Shown here: one piece after another, positions 28,181 to 37,415 of the stretch | How positions within the stretch are numbered: the first letter of the stretch is position 1 | How the letters are laid out: the number at the start of each line of letters is the position of its first letter | Assembly (NCBI GenBank): GCA_900316115.1 | Contig: ONBN01000033.1 | Location: 1-62,526 of the forward strand | Direction: 5' to 3' | DNA: 62,526 nucleotides | Source: an uncultured Eubacteriales bacterium | Lineage (GTDB): Bacteria; Bacillota; Clostridia; Lachnospirales; Lachnospiraceae | Notes under the pieces: model-generated | Database searches by the model: none | Told to the model about the DNA's origin: nothing | Seen by the model: the letters and a program-made list of their open reading frames with translations, nothing else | Program-made: the position numbers and the translations under genes

Positions 28181-28239
28181 CCTAAAAACATATGTCTGCA
28201 AAGACAGACAGCTTACTATAGAAGAAAGGAAAGAACTAC

Positions 28240-29328
28240 ATGTCAGTTTATTCTCTGGAATTAAAAAATATCACCAAAAGCTTCGGCAAAGACGAAGATG
28301 TGTTAAGAGGGATTAGCCTTTCCATTGAAAAAGGAGAGTTTATCACACTATTAGGCGCATCCGGATGTGGAAAGACCACTACATTAAGGATCATAGCAGG
28401 ACTGGAGGCCCCGGACAGCGGAAACGTATATCTGGATGGGAAAGACGTTACAGACCTGGAACCAAACCAGAGAGGTGTAAACACCATTTTTCAGAACTAT
28501 GCCCTGTTTCCTCATATGACAGTGGCAGATAATGTTGGCTACGGATTAAAGCTTAAAAAAGTTCCAAAGCAGGAAATAAAGAAACGGGTATCCGAAATGC
28601 TGGAACTGGTACAGCTTTCCGGTTTTGAAAAACGGAAGCCGGATCAGCTTTCCGGCGGACAGAGACAAAGGGTGGCAATCGCCAGGGCACTGATCAATAA
28701 TCCTCAGGTGCTGCTTTTGGATGAGCCTTTAGGAGCGTTGGATCTGAAGCTTCGCCGTGCTATGCAGACAGAGCTGAAACATCTTCAGAAAAAGCTGGGC
28801 ATTACGTTTATTTATATTACCCACGACCAGGAAGAGGCCATTAACATGTCTGACAGGATCGCTGTGATGCGTGAAGGCCATTTTGAGCAGATCGGTACCC
28901 CGGATCAGATCTATAATCATCCAAAGACCAGCTATGTGGCAGATTTTGTAGGAAATGCCAATATCCTGGAAGGAATTTACCAGGAAATGGCGGGAAAGGA
29001 TGCGGTTCTTCTTACCGGAGGCCAGAAACTGCTGGTGGCAGCAGAAGGAATCCCCCTGGAAAAAGGCGAAAAAGTTACCTTTGCACTTCGCAGTGAAAGC
29101 ATCCATGTGGATGAAAGCGGCACAGGAAGCCCGACTGCAACAGTAAAGGAAAAGTCTTTTGCAGGCGGTCAGCTGCGTATGCTTCTGGAACTGCCGGACG
29201 GCAGTGAGATCACAGCCAGCAGGTATGGAATCGATGCAAATGTTAAGGTCGGCCAGAAGGTTGGCTGGAGCTTTGAACCTGGAGACGGAGTGATCGTAGA
29301 CAGGGAGGATCAGAATGAGCAGTTATAA
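28240..29328 (+). CDS. potA: Spermidine/putrescine ABC transporter ATP-binding protein (first set)
   Basis: This 362-residue ABC ATPase powers polyamine import. Walker [13 protein letters not shown] (residues ~38-49), the signature [15 protein letters not shown] and Walker [12 protein letters not shown] are all intact, and the C-terminal ~120 residues form the regulatory TOBE-like domain of PotA. It starts at ATG 28240 behind GAAAGGAAAG. The next gene overlaps by 14 nt. No binding protein belongs to this first set, so it may share one with the second set. Confidence 0.93.
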   Translation: MSVYSLELKNITKSFGKDEDVLRGISLSIEKGEFITLLGASGCGKTTTLRIIAGLEAPDSGNVYLDGKDVTDLEPNQRGVNTIFQNYALFPHMTVADNVGYGLKLKKVPKQEIKKRVSEMLELVQLSGFEKRKPDQLSGGQRQRVAIARALINNPQVLLLDEPLGALDLKLRRAMQTELKHLQKKLGITFIYITHDQEEAINMSDRIAVMREGHFEQIGTPDQIYNHPKTSYVADFVGNANILEGIYQEMAGKDAVLLTGGQKLLVAAEGIPLEKGEKVTFALRSESIHVDESGTGSPTATVKEKSFAGGQLRMLLELPDGSEITASRYGIDANVKVGQKVGWSFEPGDGVIVDREDQNEQL

Positions 29329-30196
29329 TACAGAAAAAAAGAAACACAAGGTAAAAAGCCATTCTGTAGGCATGATCCTTCCGCTTTACATTTTTACTAT
29401 TCTGTTTGTGGCATGTCCCCTGATCTATATGGTGGCATTAAGCTTTGCCACACCAGGGGCAGTACATGGTGTTGAGTGGAAGTTTACATTTGATAATTAT
29501 AAAAAGATCCTGGAACCGGTGTATCTGAATACCTTTGTGCAGTCCTTTAAGCTGGCTGTGACAAGTACACTGATCATTGGCCTTGTAGGTTACCCATTTG
29601 GCTATTTTATGGCAAAACTGCCAGCAGGGAAAAAGAAAAAGGCAATGTTGTTTCTGATGCTTCCTTTCTGGGTAAATTCTCTGATCCGTCTGTACGGATG
29701 GATCATTATCCTGCAGAAAAAAGGAATCCTGAATTTTGTGCTGAAAAAGCTGGGGATCATTGACAAGCCATTAAAGCTTCTGTACAGCTATCCGGCCATT
29801 GTGGTAGGTATGGTATACGTGCTTCTTCCCTTTATGATCCTGTCTGTATATTCCAGTGCGGAAAAGATGGACTGGTCTTTGGTGGAGGCAGCCAGGGATC
29901 TGGGAGCAGGAAGGATCAAAGCATTCTGGACGATTACCTGGAGGCTCACCCTGCCAGGACTTCTTTCCGGAGTGATCCTTACCTTTGTACCGTCTATGGG
30001 ACTGTTCTTTATTGCGGACATTCTGGGTGGAAATAAGATCGTGCTTGTGGGAAGTCTGATACAGGATCAGATGACCAGAGGAAATAACTGGCCTTTTGCT
30101 GCTACACTTGCGGTAGTCATGATGATCCTTACAACCCTGATGATCTGGTTTTATCGAAAGCTTACAAATGCAAAGGATCTGGAGGGAGTAGGATGA
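29315..30196 (+). CDS. potB: Spermidine/putrescine ABC transporter permease (first set)
   Basis: The 293-residue integral membrane protein has about six membrane segments, starting with VGMILPLYIFTILFVACPLI, and the cytoplasmic EAA loop EAARDLGAGRIKAFW (near residue 193) that contacts PotA. It pairs with PotC to form the channel. It starts at ATG 29315, overlapping potA, and ends overlapping potC by 4 nt, so the set is translationally coupled. Confidence 0.92.
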   Translation: MSSYNTEKKKHKVKSHSVGMILPLYIFTILFVACPLIYMVALSFATPGAVHGVEWKFTFDNYKKILEPVYLNTFVQSFKLAVTSTLIIGLVGYPFGYFMAKLPAGKKKKAMLFLMLPFWVNSLIRLYGWIIILQKKGILNFVLKKLGIIDKPLKLLYSYPAIVVGMVYVLLPFMILSVYSSAEKMDWSLVEAARDLGAGRIKAFWTITWRLTLPGLLSGVILTFVPSMGLFFIADILGGNKIVLVGSLIQDQMTRGNNWPFAATLAVVMMILTTLMIWFYRKLTNAKDLEGVG

Positions 30197-30978
30197 AAAA
30201 GAATTCAAAATTTGCAAACCTTTATCTTATCATTATATTTTTGCTGATGTATCTGCCTATTGGGGTAGTGATCGTTTTCTCATTTAATGAAGCAAAGCTT
30301 CCGGTAAGATTTACCGGATTTTCCCTGAAATGGTATCAGGAACTGCTTGGGGACAGTGCCATGCTTCAGGCACTGGTGAACAGTTTGATCCTGGGTGTGG
30401 CCAGCTGCTTTGTATCTGCCGTGATCGGTACACTGGGAGCAGTAGGGCTTTCCAGGCTTCATCTGAAGTCAAAAGGTATTCTGGAATATATCTCCATTCT
30501 GCCGCTGATGATCCCCGAGATCATTCTTGGTATGGTGCTAATGGCATTTTTCTATATGCTGAACCTGCCATTTGGCATGCTGACCCTCCTTATAGGGCAT
30601 ACGGTATTTTGCGTGCCTTATATTCTCATGGAAGTAAAGGCAAGACTTGTAGGGATGGACCCTTCTCTGGAAGAGGCAGCCAGGGATCTGGGAGCATCCT
30701 CCATGCGGGCTTTTTGGGATATTACGCTTCCGCTGATCATGCCTGCAGTTGTATCCGGGTCTTTGCTTGCGTTTGCCATGTCCATGGATGATGTGGTTAT
30801 CAGTATTTTCATTAATGGCCCAAAGCTTTCCACTTTGCCTATCAAAGTGTATACCCAGATCAAAACAGGGGTTACACCTGAGGTAAATGCTCTTTGTACC
30901 ATTATGCTTGCTTTTACTGTGGCAGTGCTGCTTTTGTACAGCCTGGTCCGCAGTTTCCGCAGGAAAAGGAACCGTTAA
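30193..30978 (+). CDS. potC: Spermidine/putrescine ABC transporter permease (first set)
   Basis: The 261-residue permease has the typical PotC opening (LPIGVVIVFSFNEAK, then FTGFSLKWYQELL), about six membrane segments, and the EAA loop EEAARDLGASSMRAFWD (near residue 158). No binding-protein domain is attached, unlike the homologue at 32916. It overlaps potB by 4 nt (ATGA) and is followed after 65 nt by a second potA. Confidence 0.92.
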   Translation: MKKNSKFANLYLIIIFLLMYLPIGVVIVFSFNEAKLPVRFTGFSLKWYQELLGDSAMLQALVNSLILGVASCFVSAVIGTLGAVGLSRLHLKSKGILEYISILPLMIPEIILGMVLMAFFYMLNLPFGMLTLLIGHTVFCVPYILMEVKARLVGMDPSLEEAARDLGASSMRAFWDITLPLIMPAVVSGSLLAFAMSMDDVVISIFINGPKLSTLPIKVYTQIKTGVTPEVNALCTIMLAFTVAVLLLYSLVRSFRRKRNR

Positions 30979-31043
30979 AAAGGAAAATTCAATGGATTTT
31001 CTGATATAGAATAAAGAGTTTACATTTACTGAGGAGAAAGAGT

Positions 31044-32087
31044 ATGAACAAACTGATCCAGCTTAAGAATCTTACGAAAAACTTTGACGACCAGCAGGTG
31101 CTGCGTGGCATCAATCTGGATATTTATGAAAATGAGTTTCTCACCCTTTTAGGACCCAGCGGGTGCGGGAAAACAACCACTCTGCGTATTATTGCAGGGT
31201 TTGAGGAGCCAAGTGGTGGAGAAGTGCTGTTTAACGGTATTGAGATCTCCAAGCTTCCACCATACAAAAGGGAGGTAAATACGGTTTTCCAGAAATATGC
31301 CCTGTTTCCCCATCTGAATGTGGCAGAGAATATTGCCTTCGGATTGAATCTGAAAAAAGTAGAGAAATCCGTGATCGACCAGAAGGTTGGCAAAATGCTG
31401 AAAATGGTAGGTCTGGAAGGATTTGAAAAAAGAGATGTAACCCTCCTTTCCGGTGGACAGCAGCAAAGGGTGGCTATTGCCAGGGCACTGGTAAATGAAC
31501 CCAAGGTGCTGCTTCTGGATGAGCCTTTAGGTGCGCTGGATGCAAAGATCCGTAAACAGATGCAGATCGAGCTGAAAAAGATCCAGCAGGAGGTGGGGAT
31601 CACATTTATCTATGTTACCCATGACCAGGAAGAGGCTCTTTCCATGTCTGATACTGTGGTGGTTATGAATAACGGAGAAATCCAGCAAATCGGTTCTCCT
31701 ACAGATATCTACAATGAGCCGGAAAACCGTTTTGTGGCAAGCTTTATCGGAGAATCCAATATTATCGAAGGAATCATGATCCGCGACTATCTGGTAGAAT
31801 TTGACGGATTCCAGTTTGAATGTGTAGATAAAGGTTTTGAGGACAATGAAGAGATTGAAGTTGTTCTCCGTCCTGAGGATCTGGATATTGTGGAACCAAA
31901 GGATGCAAAGATCACAGGTGTTGTGAAAAATATTACGTTCAAGGGTGTACATTATGAGATCTTGGTACAGACAGAGCAGAGGATCTACAATGTACAGACA
32001 ACGGATTATGCAGAAGTAGGACGGGAAGTAGGACTGAAATTCGGACCTGAGGATATTCACGTTATGTACAGGATGGGGGCATACTGA
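31044..32087 (+). CDS. potA: Spermidine/putrescine ABC transporter ATP-binding protein (second set)
   Basis: A second PotA of 347 residues, clearly diverged from the one at 28240, shows Walker [13 protein letters not shown], signature [15 protein letters not shown] and Walker [16 protein letters not shown], with a C-terminal regulatory domain. It starts at ATG 31044 behind GAGGAGAAAG and overlaps the next gene by 1 nt. The divergence suggests the two sets were not made by a very recent duplication and may prefer different polyamines. Confidence 0.93.
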   Translation: MNKLIQLKNLTKNFDDQQVLRGINLDIYENEFLTLLGPSGCGKTTTLRIIAGFEEPSGGEVLFNGIEISKLPPYKREVNTVFQKYALFPHLNVAENIAFGLNLKKVEKSVIDQKVGKMLKMVGLEGFEKRDVTLLSGGQQQRVAIARALVNEPKVLLLDEPLGALDAKIRKQMQIELKKIQQEVGITFIYVTHDQEEALSMSDTVVVMNNGEIQQIGSPTDIYNEPENRFVASFIGESNIIEGIMIRDYLVEFDGFQFECVDKGFEDNEEIEVVLRPEDLDIVEPKDAKITGVVKNITFKGVHYEILVQTEQRIYNVQTTDYAEVGREVGLKFGPEDIHVMYRMGAY

Positions 32088-32905
32088 TGAAACAGTTTAA
32101 AAGATTGATCATACCGTATTTTATCTGGGCAGTGGTCATTTTACTGATCCCTCTTTTCCTGATTGCGCTGTATGCGGTTACAAAAGAAGGAAATGATGTC
32201 CTTACTGTTACCTTTACCTGGGGGAATTTCGCAAAATTCCTGGAGGCAACCTACCTGAATGTGATCCTGAAATCCTTCTGGCTGGGGCTTTTGACCACAG
32301 CAATTTGTCTGGTACTGGGCTATCCACTGGCTTATATCATTTCCAAGTTTCCGGAAAAAGTGCAAAGTATGTTGATTCTTCTTGTAACCATTCCAATGTG
32401 GATCAATATGCTTCTTCGTACTTATGCATGGATGAACCTGCTTTCAGATAACGGGATCATCAACCACCTGCTTTCCATGATCGGGCTGGGGCCGGTTTCC
32501 ATGATGTATACGGATTTTTCCGTTATGATTGGCCTTGTATGCAACTTTATGCCATTTATGATCATTCCAATCCATACATCCCTGACAAAGATGGACAAAT
32601 CCCTGATCGAGGCAGCCCATGATCTGGGAGCAAACCGGATCCAGACATTCTGGAAGGTGATCTGGAAGCTTTCCCTTCCTGGTGTGGTAAATGGGATCAT
32701 GATGGTATTTCTTCTGGCAATTTCCTCCTTCGTTATTCCAAAGCTTCTTGGAGGAGGACAGTATATGCTGATCGGTAATCTGATCGAGTCCCAGTTTATC
32801 TCTGTGGGAGACTGGAACTTCGGAAGCGCCATTTCCCTGATCCTTGCAGTGATCATCCTGGTATTTATGGGACTGATGAAGCGTATGGATAAGCAGGACG
32901 AATAG
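32087..32905 (+). CDS. potB: Spermidine/putrescine ABC transporter permease (second set)
   Basis: The 272-residue permease has about six membrane segments from IPYFIWAVVILLIPLFLIAL onwards and the EAA loop EAAHDLGANRIQTFWK (near residue 178). Its ATG overlaps the potA stop by 1 nt (TGATGA). With the following fusion protein it forms the channel of the second transporter. Confidence 0.92.
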   Translation: MKQFKRLIIPYFIWAVVILLIPLFLIALYAVTKEGNDVLTVTFTWGNFAKFLEATYLNVILKSFWLGLLTTAICLVLGYPLAYIISKFPEKVQSMLILLVTIPMWINMLLRTYAWMNLLSDNGIINHLLSMIGLGPVSMMYTDFSVMIGLVCNFMPFMIIPIHTSLTKMDKSLIEAAHDLGANRIQTFWKVIWKLSLPGVVNGIMMVFLLAISSFVIPKLLGGGQYMLIGNLIESQFISVGDWNFGSAISLILAVIILVFMGLMKRMDKQDE

Positions 32906-32915
32906 GAGGGGACAG

Positions 32916-34763
32916 ATGAAAAGAAAAAACGGATTTTTTTCAAGATTTTATGTTGTGTTATGCCTGATCTTTTTTTACCTGCCTATCCTTGTCACCATGA
33001 TATTTTCCTTTAACTCATCAAAATCACTGACAAAGTTTACAGGCTTTTCTCTGCGGTGGTACAGTGAACTGCTGCACAATGTGGAAGTGACAAAGGCAGT
33101 GTATGTTTCTCTTACCATTGCCATCCTGGCAACTGTGATCTCCACAGTTCTTGGAACCATCACAGCCATCGGGCTTTCAAAGTCAAGAAAAGTGGTAAAA
33201 GAGCTGCTTTTAAATATTAATAACCTGCCGATCCTGAACCCGGATATCGTAACAGCCATCGGACTGATGCTTCTGTTTTCTTCCCTGGGCTTTCGGAAAG
33301 GCTACCTGACTATGCTGCTGGCACATATTGCTTTTTGTACCCCTTATGTGATCACCAGTGTATATCCCAAGGTAAGAAGCCTGGATCCAAACCTTGCCAA
33401 TGCGGCTATGGATCTGGGGGCAACACCTGCCCAGGCGCTTACAAAAGTAATTGTTCCCATGATCAAAGACGGGATCTTTGCAGGAGTGCTTCTTGCCTTC
33501 ACCATGTCCTTTGATGATTTTGTAATTTCTTATTTTGTGTCCGGAAATGGTGTAAAAAATATTTCCATTGTTGTATATAATATGACCAAGAGGATCAACC
33601 CTACCATTAATGCCCTGTCTGCTATTGTGATCGCTGTGATCGCAGTGGTGCTCATCGGAGGAAGACTGATCCCCAAGCTGCTGGCAAAGTTCCAAGGGAA
33701 ACACAGCAGAAAGATTGTACGTGTGGTTACTGTACTTGTGGCACTTGCTCTTTTTGTGGGGCTGGTACGTATGGGACAGACCGCAGGAGGCACACATGTA
33801 TTGAAGGTATATAATGCAGGAGAGTACATGGATCTGGATCTTCTGCAGCAGTTTGAAAAAGAGTATAACTGTACTGTGGTGTACGAAACCTTTGAATCCA
33901 ATGAGATGATGTATACCAAGCTTTCCGGTGGTGAATCCTATGATGTGCTGATCCCTTCGGATTACATGATCGAGCGTCTGATCAAGGAAGAATATCTTCA
34001 GTATCTTGACTGGGATCTGATCCCAAATGGAAAAAATCTTCTTTCTGAAGTAAAGAACAGAAGTTATGATCCTGGCAACAGATATTCCTGCCCTTATTTC
34101 TGGGGAACTGTAGGCATTCTTTATAATAAAAATGTAGTGTCAAAAGAAGACCTGAAAGAGGGCTGGGAGCTGCTCCGGGATCCAAAATATAAAGGAAATC
34201 TTTACATGTATGATTCAGAACGAGATTCCTTTATGATCGCATTAAAGGCGCTTGGATATTCCATGAATACAACGGATGAAACTCAGATCCAGGAAGCATA
34301 TCAGTGGCTGATCGATCAGAGAAATACCATGGAGCCTATCTATGCGGGAGACGATGTGATCGACAATATGATCTCAGGGAATAAAGCGCTGGCGGTGGTA
34401 TATTCCGGAGATGCTTCTTATATCATCAGTGAAAATCCGGATCTGGATTATTTTACACCTGAGCAGGGAACCAATCTGTGGTATGATGCAATGGTGATCA
34501 CCAAAGACTGTAATGAGGTAGAGCTGGCACATCAGTTTATTAATTTTATGCTGGATGATGAATCTGCTCTTTCCAATACAGAGGAAGTAGGTTATACTTC
34601 TTCTGTAAAGAGTGCATATGAAGAAATGCTTCAGGGTACATATGAGGGGATTTCTTCCTATATACCGGATACGGATAATCCGGATAATGAGATCTTCCGT
34701 TATCAGAAGCCAAAGATCAAACAGAAATATGCAGAGCTTTGGACAAAGATCAAGGCCGAGTAG
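32916..34763 (+). CDS. PotC-PotD fusion: polyamine permease with a tethered substrate-binding domain
   Basis: Residues ~1-260 are a PotC permease (FYLPILVTMIFSFNSSK; EAA-like loop NAAMDLGATPAQALTK). A further hydrophobic segment (VRVVTVLVALALFVGLV, ~273-289) crosses the membrane again, and residues ~300-615 are a PotD-type binding domain outside the cell (VLKVYNAGEYMDLDLL, YDVLIPSDYMIERL, NPDLDYFTPEQGTNLWYD). The fusion of 615 residues keeps the receptor at the channel in a cell without periplasm. It starts at ATG 32916 behind AGGAGGGG. Such fusions are known in Firmicutes. Confidence 0.92.
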   Translation: MKRKNGFFSRFYVVLCLIFFYLPILVTMIFSFNSSKSLTKFTGFSLRWYSELLHNVEVTKAVYVSLTIAILATVISTVLGTITAIGLSKSRKVVKELLLNINNLPILNPDIVTAIGLMLLFSSLGFRKGYLTMLLAHIAFCTPYVITSVYPKVRSLDPNLANAAMDLGATPAQALTKVIVPMIKDGIFAGVLLAFTMSFDDFVISYFVSGNGVKNISIVVYNMTKRINPTINALSAIVIAVIAVVLIGGRLIPKLLAKFQGKHSRKIVRVVTVLVALALFVGLVRMGQTAGGTHVLKVYNAGEYMDLDLLQQFEKEYNCTVVYETFESNEMMYTKLSGGESYDVLIPSDYMIERLIKEEYLQYLDWDLIPNGKNLLSEVKNRSYDPGNRYSCPYFWGTVGILYNKNVVSKEDLKEGWELLRDPKYKGNLYMYDSERDSFMIALKALGYSMNTTDETQIQEAYQWLIDQRNTMEPIYAGDDVIDNMISGNKALAVVYSGDASYIISENPDLDYFTPEQGTNLWYDAMVITKDCNEVELAHQFINFMLDDESALSNTEEVGYTSSVKSAYEEMLQGTYEGISSYIPDTDNPDNEIFRYQKPKIKQKYAELWTKIKAE

Positions 34764-34837
34764 GCCGGTATAACCTGGTAGTTGCTGGGGCCTTCTGGCT
34801 CCGGGGATTATAAATAAGTAGAAGAGGAGAACCTATT

Positions 34838-35866
34838 ATGAAAAAAAAGATTCTTGCAGCTGTTTTATGTGCAGCATCTGTTGCTGCATACGTTACTCCT
34901 GCTTATGCAGATGATTCCGAACTGGTGCTTTATACCTGGCAGGGTATGTTCCCACAGGAAGTTCTGGATGATTTTGAAAGTGAGACAGGTATTAAGATCA
35001 CATATTCCAACTTTGACACAGATGAGACCATGCTTGAGAAGGTTTCCATGGCAAAGGGCGGAGACTATGATGTGGTAATCGCAGATGATTATATCCTGGA
35101 AAAAGTGATCCAGGAAGGTCTTGCAGAGAAGCTGGATAAAGATAAGCTTTCCAACTTTGAGAATATCAATTCTCTGTATCAGGGACAGTTCTATGATCCA
35201 ACAGATGAGTATACCGTACCTTATGGAGCTGGTATTCCTCTGATCGTTTATGATCCGGATGAAGTGGATATTGATATTGAAGGCTATAATGATCTCTGGG
35301 ATCCGTCCCTGGAGGACAGCATTGCCCTTACAGCAAACTACAGGGTAATCAACGGAATCACAAACCTTGCCCTTGGAAAGAGCATGAATGAAGATGATGT
35401 GGATTCTATTAAAGAGACAGGAGAGAAGCTTCTGGAGCTTGCCCCAAATGTACGTATGATCCAGGATGACAATACTCAGGATGCACTTCTTAACGGTGAG
35501 GCATCTGTAGCATTCCTTTATACTTCCCAGGTTACATCTGTTCTTGCAGAAAATCCGGATCTGAAAGTAGTATATCCAAAAGAGGGTCTTGGTTTTGGTA
35601 TTATGGGTATGTTCATCCCAAGTGATGCACCGGACAAGGATGCAGCTTATCAGTTTGTAAACTATATCCTGCAGCCGGAAGTATCTGCAAAATGCTTTGA
35701 TTACATCGGATACTACTGCACAAATAAAGCAGCAGATGATCTTGTAGATCCGAACCTGGTAGTACCGGATGATGTAACAAAGGGTGAGATCATTCAGAAT
35801 GTAAGCGCAGAGGCTGACGAGCAGTACAACAAGAACTGGACAGAGTTTAAAGCAGCCTGCGATTAA
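34838..35866 (+). CDS. potD: Free spermidine/putrescine-binding protein (PotD family)
   Basis: The 342-residue protein has a signal peptide (ILAAVLCAASVAAYVTPAYA) with an apparent signal peptidase I site after AYA and no lipobox cysteine, unusual for a Gram-positive ABC receptor. The mature part is PotD-like: LVLYTWQGMFPQEVLDDF, GDYDVVIADDYILEKV, and a C-terminal FVNYILQPEVSAKCFDY. It starts at ATG 34838 behind AAGAGGAG, after a 74-nt gap containing a small GGGGCC/GGCTCC hairpin that could set its expression apart from the upstream genes. It may serve either transporter set. Confidence 0.92.
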   Translation: MKKKILAAVLCAASVAAYVTPAYADDSELVLYTWQGMFPQEVLDDFESETGIKITYSNFDTDETMLEKVSMAKGGDYDVVIADDYILEKVIQEGLAEKLDKDKLSNFENINSLYQGQFYDPTDEYTVPYGAGIPLIVYDPDEVDIDIEGYNDLWDPSLEDSIALTANYRVINGITNLALGKSMNEDDVDSIKETGEKLLELAPNVRMIQDDNTQDALLNGEASVAFLYTSQVTSVLAENPDLKVVYPKEGLGFGIMGMFIPSDAPDKDAAYQFVNYILQPEVSAKCFDYIGYYCTNKAADDLVDPNLVVPDDVTKGEIIQNVSAEADEQYNKNWTEFKAACD

Positions 35867-35877
35867 GGGGATCATTT

Positions 35878-37412
35878 ATGGAAATTTATAAAGGCATGTC
35901 TACATTTGCAGGGATCGCCATTGGAAAGATTTTTTATTATAACCGGGCAGAGTATCAGCTCAGCCAGTATCTGATCAATAATGTGAAGCATGAACTGACC
36001 AGATTTGAACAGGCAAAGGACCAGGTTTTTAAAAATCTGCAGGATAAGCTTCAGACGGCAGACCAGGAAGCACAAAAAGTAAATTTGCAGCATCAGATCA
36101 GCGCACTTTCCATGGAAAGCTTTGAAAAAGCAGTGGAAAGTATGATCAGGGCAGAAAAAGTCAGTGCAGTTTATGCTGTGATGACTACAAAAGAGGAGTT
36201 ATCTTCCACCTTTGCCAGCCTGGAAAATCCGGCTGTAAAGGAGCAGATCCGGTGCGTCCGTCTTGTGTCTGACCAGCTGATCACGGTTCTTGGCGGAGTG
36301 CTTCCAAGGATCGATCTGGGCGAGGAACCGGTGATGTATCCCATGCTGCGATCCTGGCCCGTACCATGGCAGTTCCTTCTATTGTAGGGATCCGTCCGGA
36401 AGAAGAATGGAATGGATTAAACGCCATTGTAGATGGATATACAGGTACTCTGTATATCCAGCCGGATGGGGAATTTCTGAAAGAATATGAGATCCGCAGA
36501 AATGCAGATATAGAAGAACGGGAAGAACTTCTGAAGTTGCGTCATCAAAAGGATGAAACTGCTGACGGCCATAAAGTACCTATTTATGCCAATATCGGCA
36601 ATCTGGATGATCTGAACAGCGTGCTGTATTATGAAGCAGCAGGCATTGGGCTTTTGCGAAGCGAATTCCAGTATCTGGGAAGAGAAAATTATCCCAGTGA
36701 AGAAGAACTATTTGCTGCCTATAAAAGAGTAGCCCAGACCATGGGAGAAAAAAAGGCAGTGATCCGTACTGTGGATCTGGGAGCAGATAAACAGGCAAAA
36801 TACCTGAAGATCCCGGAGGAAACAAATCCCATCATGGGCAACCGTGGGATCCGCCTCTGTCTTGACAGAAGGGAAATGTTTAAGGTACAGCTGCGTGCCA
36901 TTTACCGGGCGTCCGTGTATGGACATCTGGCACTGATGTATCCAATGATCGATTCCATGGAAGAGATGGATGCCATAGAGCAGATCCTTGATGAGGTAAG
37001 AGGTGAGCTGGATGAGAAGAAGCAGCCATATCAGGAAATACCAAAGGCAATCATGATCGAGACACCGGCTGCTGTGATGATCAGTGAAGAACTGGCCAGA
37101 AGAGTGGATTTCTTAAGTCTTGGAACCAATGACCTGACCCAGTATACCCTTGCAATGGACCGGCAGAATCCTTTACTTCGGGAGAAATATAATGACCACC
37201 ATCCTGCTGTATTAAAGATGATCCAGATGGTAGTGGATGCAGGACATAAAAATGGGCGGAAGGTATATATCTGTGGAGAGATCGCTGCAGATACAAAGCT
37301 TACCCACACATTTATCCGTATGGGGGTGGATGGGCTGTCTGTAGTTCCGGCCTGTATCCTTCCGGTACGCAGGGCAGTGAGAAATACAGATCTTACAGAA
37401 GGGAAGGACTGA
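35878..37412 (+). pseudogene. ptsI: Frameshifted phosphoenolpyruvate-protein phosphotransferase (enzyme I)
   Basis: Enzyme I takes phosphate from PEP and hands it to HPr. Here two frames cover it: 35878-36387 (N-terminal, through ITVLGGVLPRIDLGEEPV) and 36366-37412 (GTNDLTQYTLAMDRQN, PEP-site ICGEIAADTKL). At the joint (~36337-36344) the sequence jumps from EEPV straight to HAAILARTMAVPSIVGI in another frame, omitting about 30 conserved residues before the active-site His. The second frame has no ribosome site. As written it cannot make working enzyme I. It lies 11 nt after potD; no HPr gene is near. It could also be a specialised paralogue rather than the main ptsI. Confidence 0.8.
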
Positions 37413-37415
37413 TTT

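Noticed and set aside
27925-28185. 86-codon frame upstream of potA as a protein gene
   Set aside because: Its composition and lack of any motif or good ribosome site, together with the T-run hairpins inside it, make a leader more likely; kept only as part of the leader feature.
34865-35875. Open frame of 336 codons on the minus strand
   Set aside because: It is antisense to potD, has an unnatural Cys/Ile-rich composition and no ribosome site.
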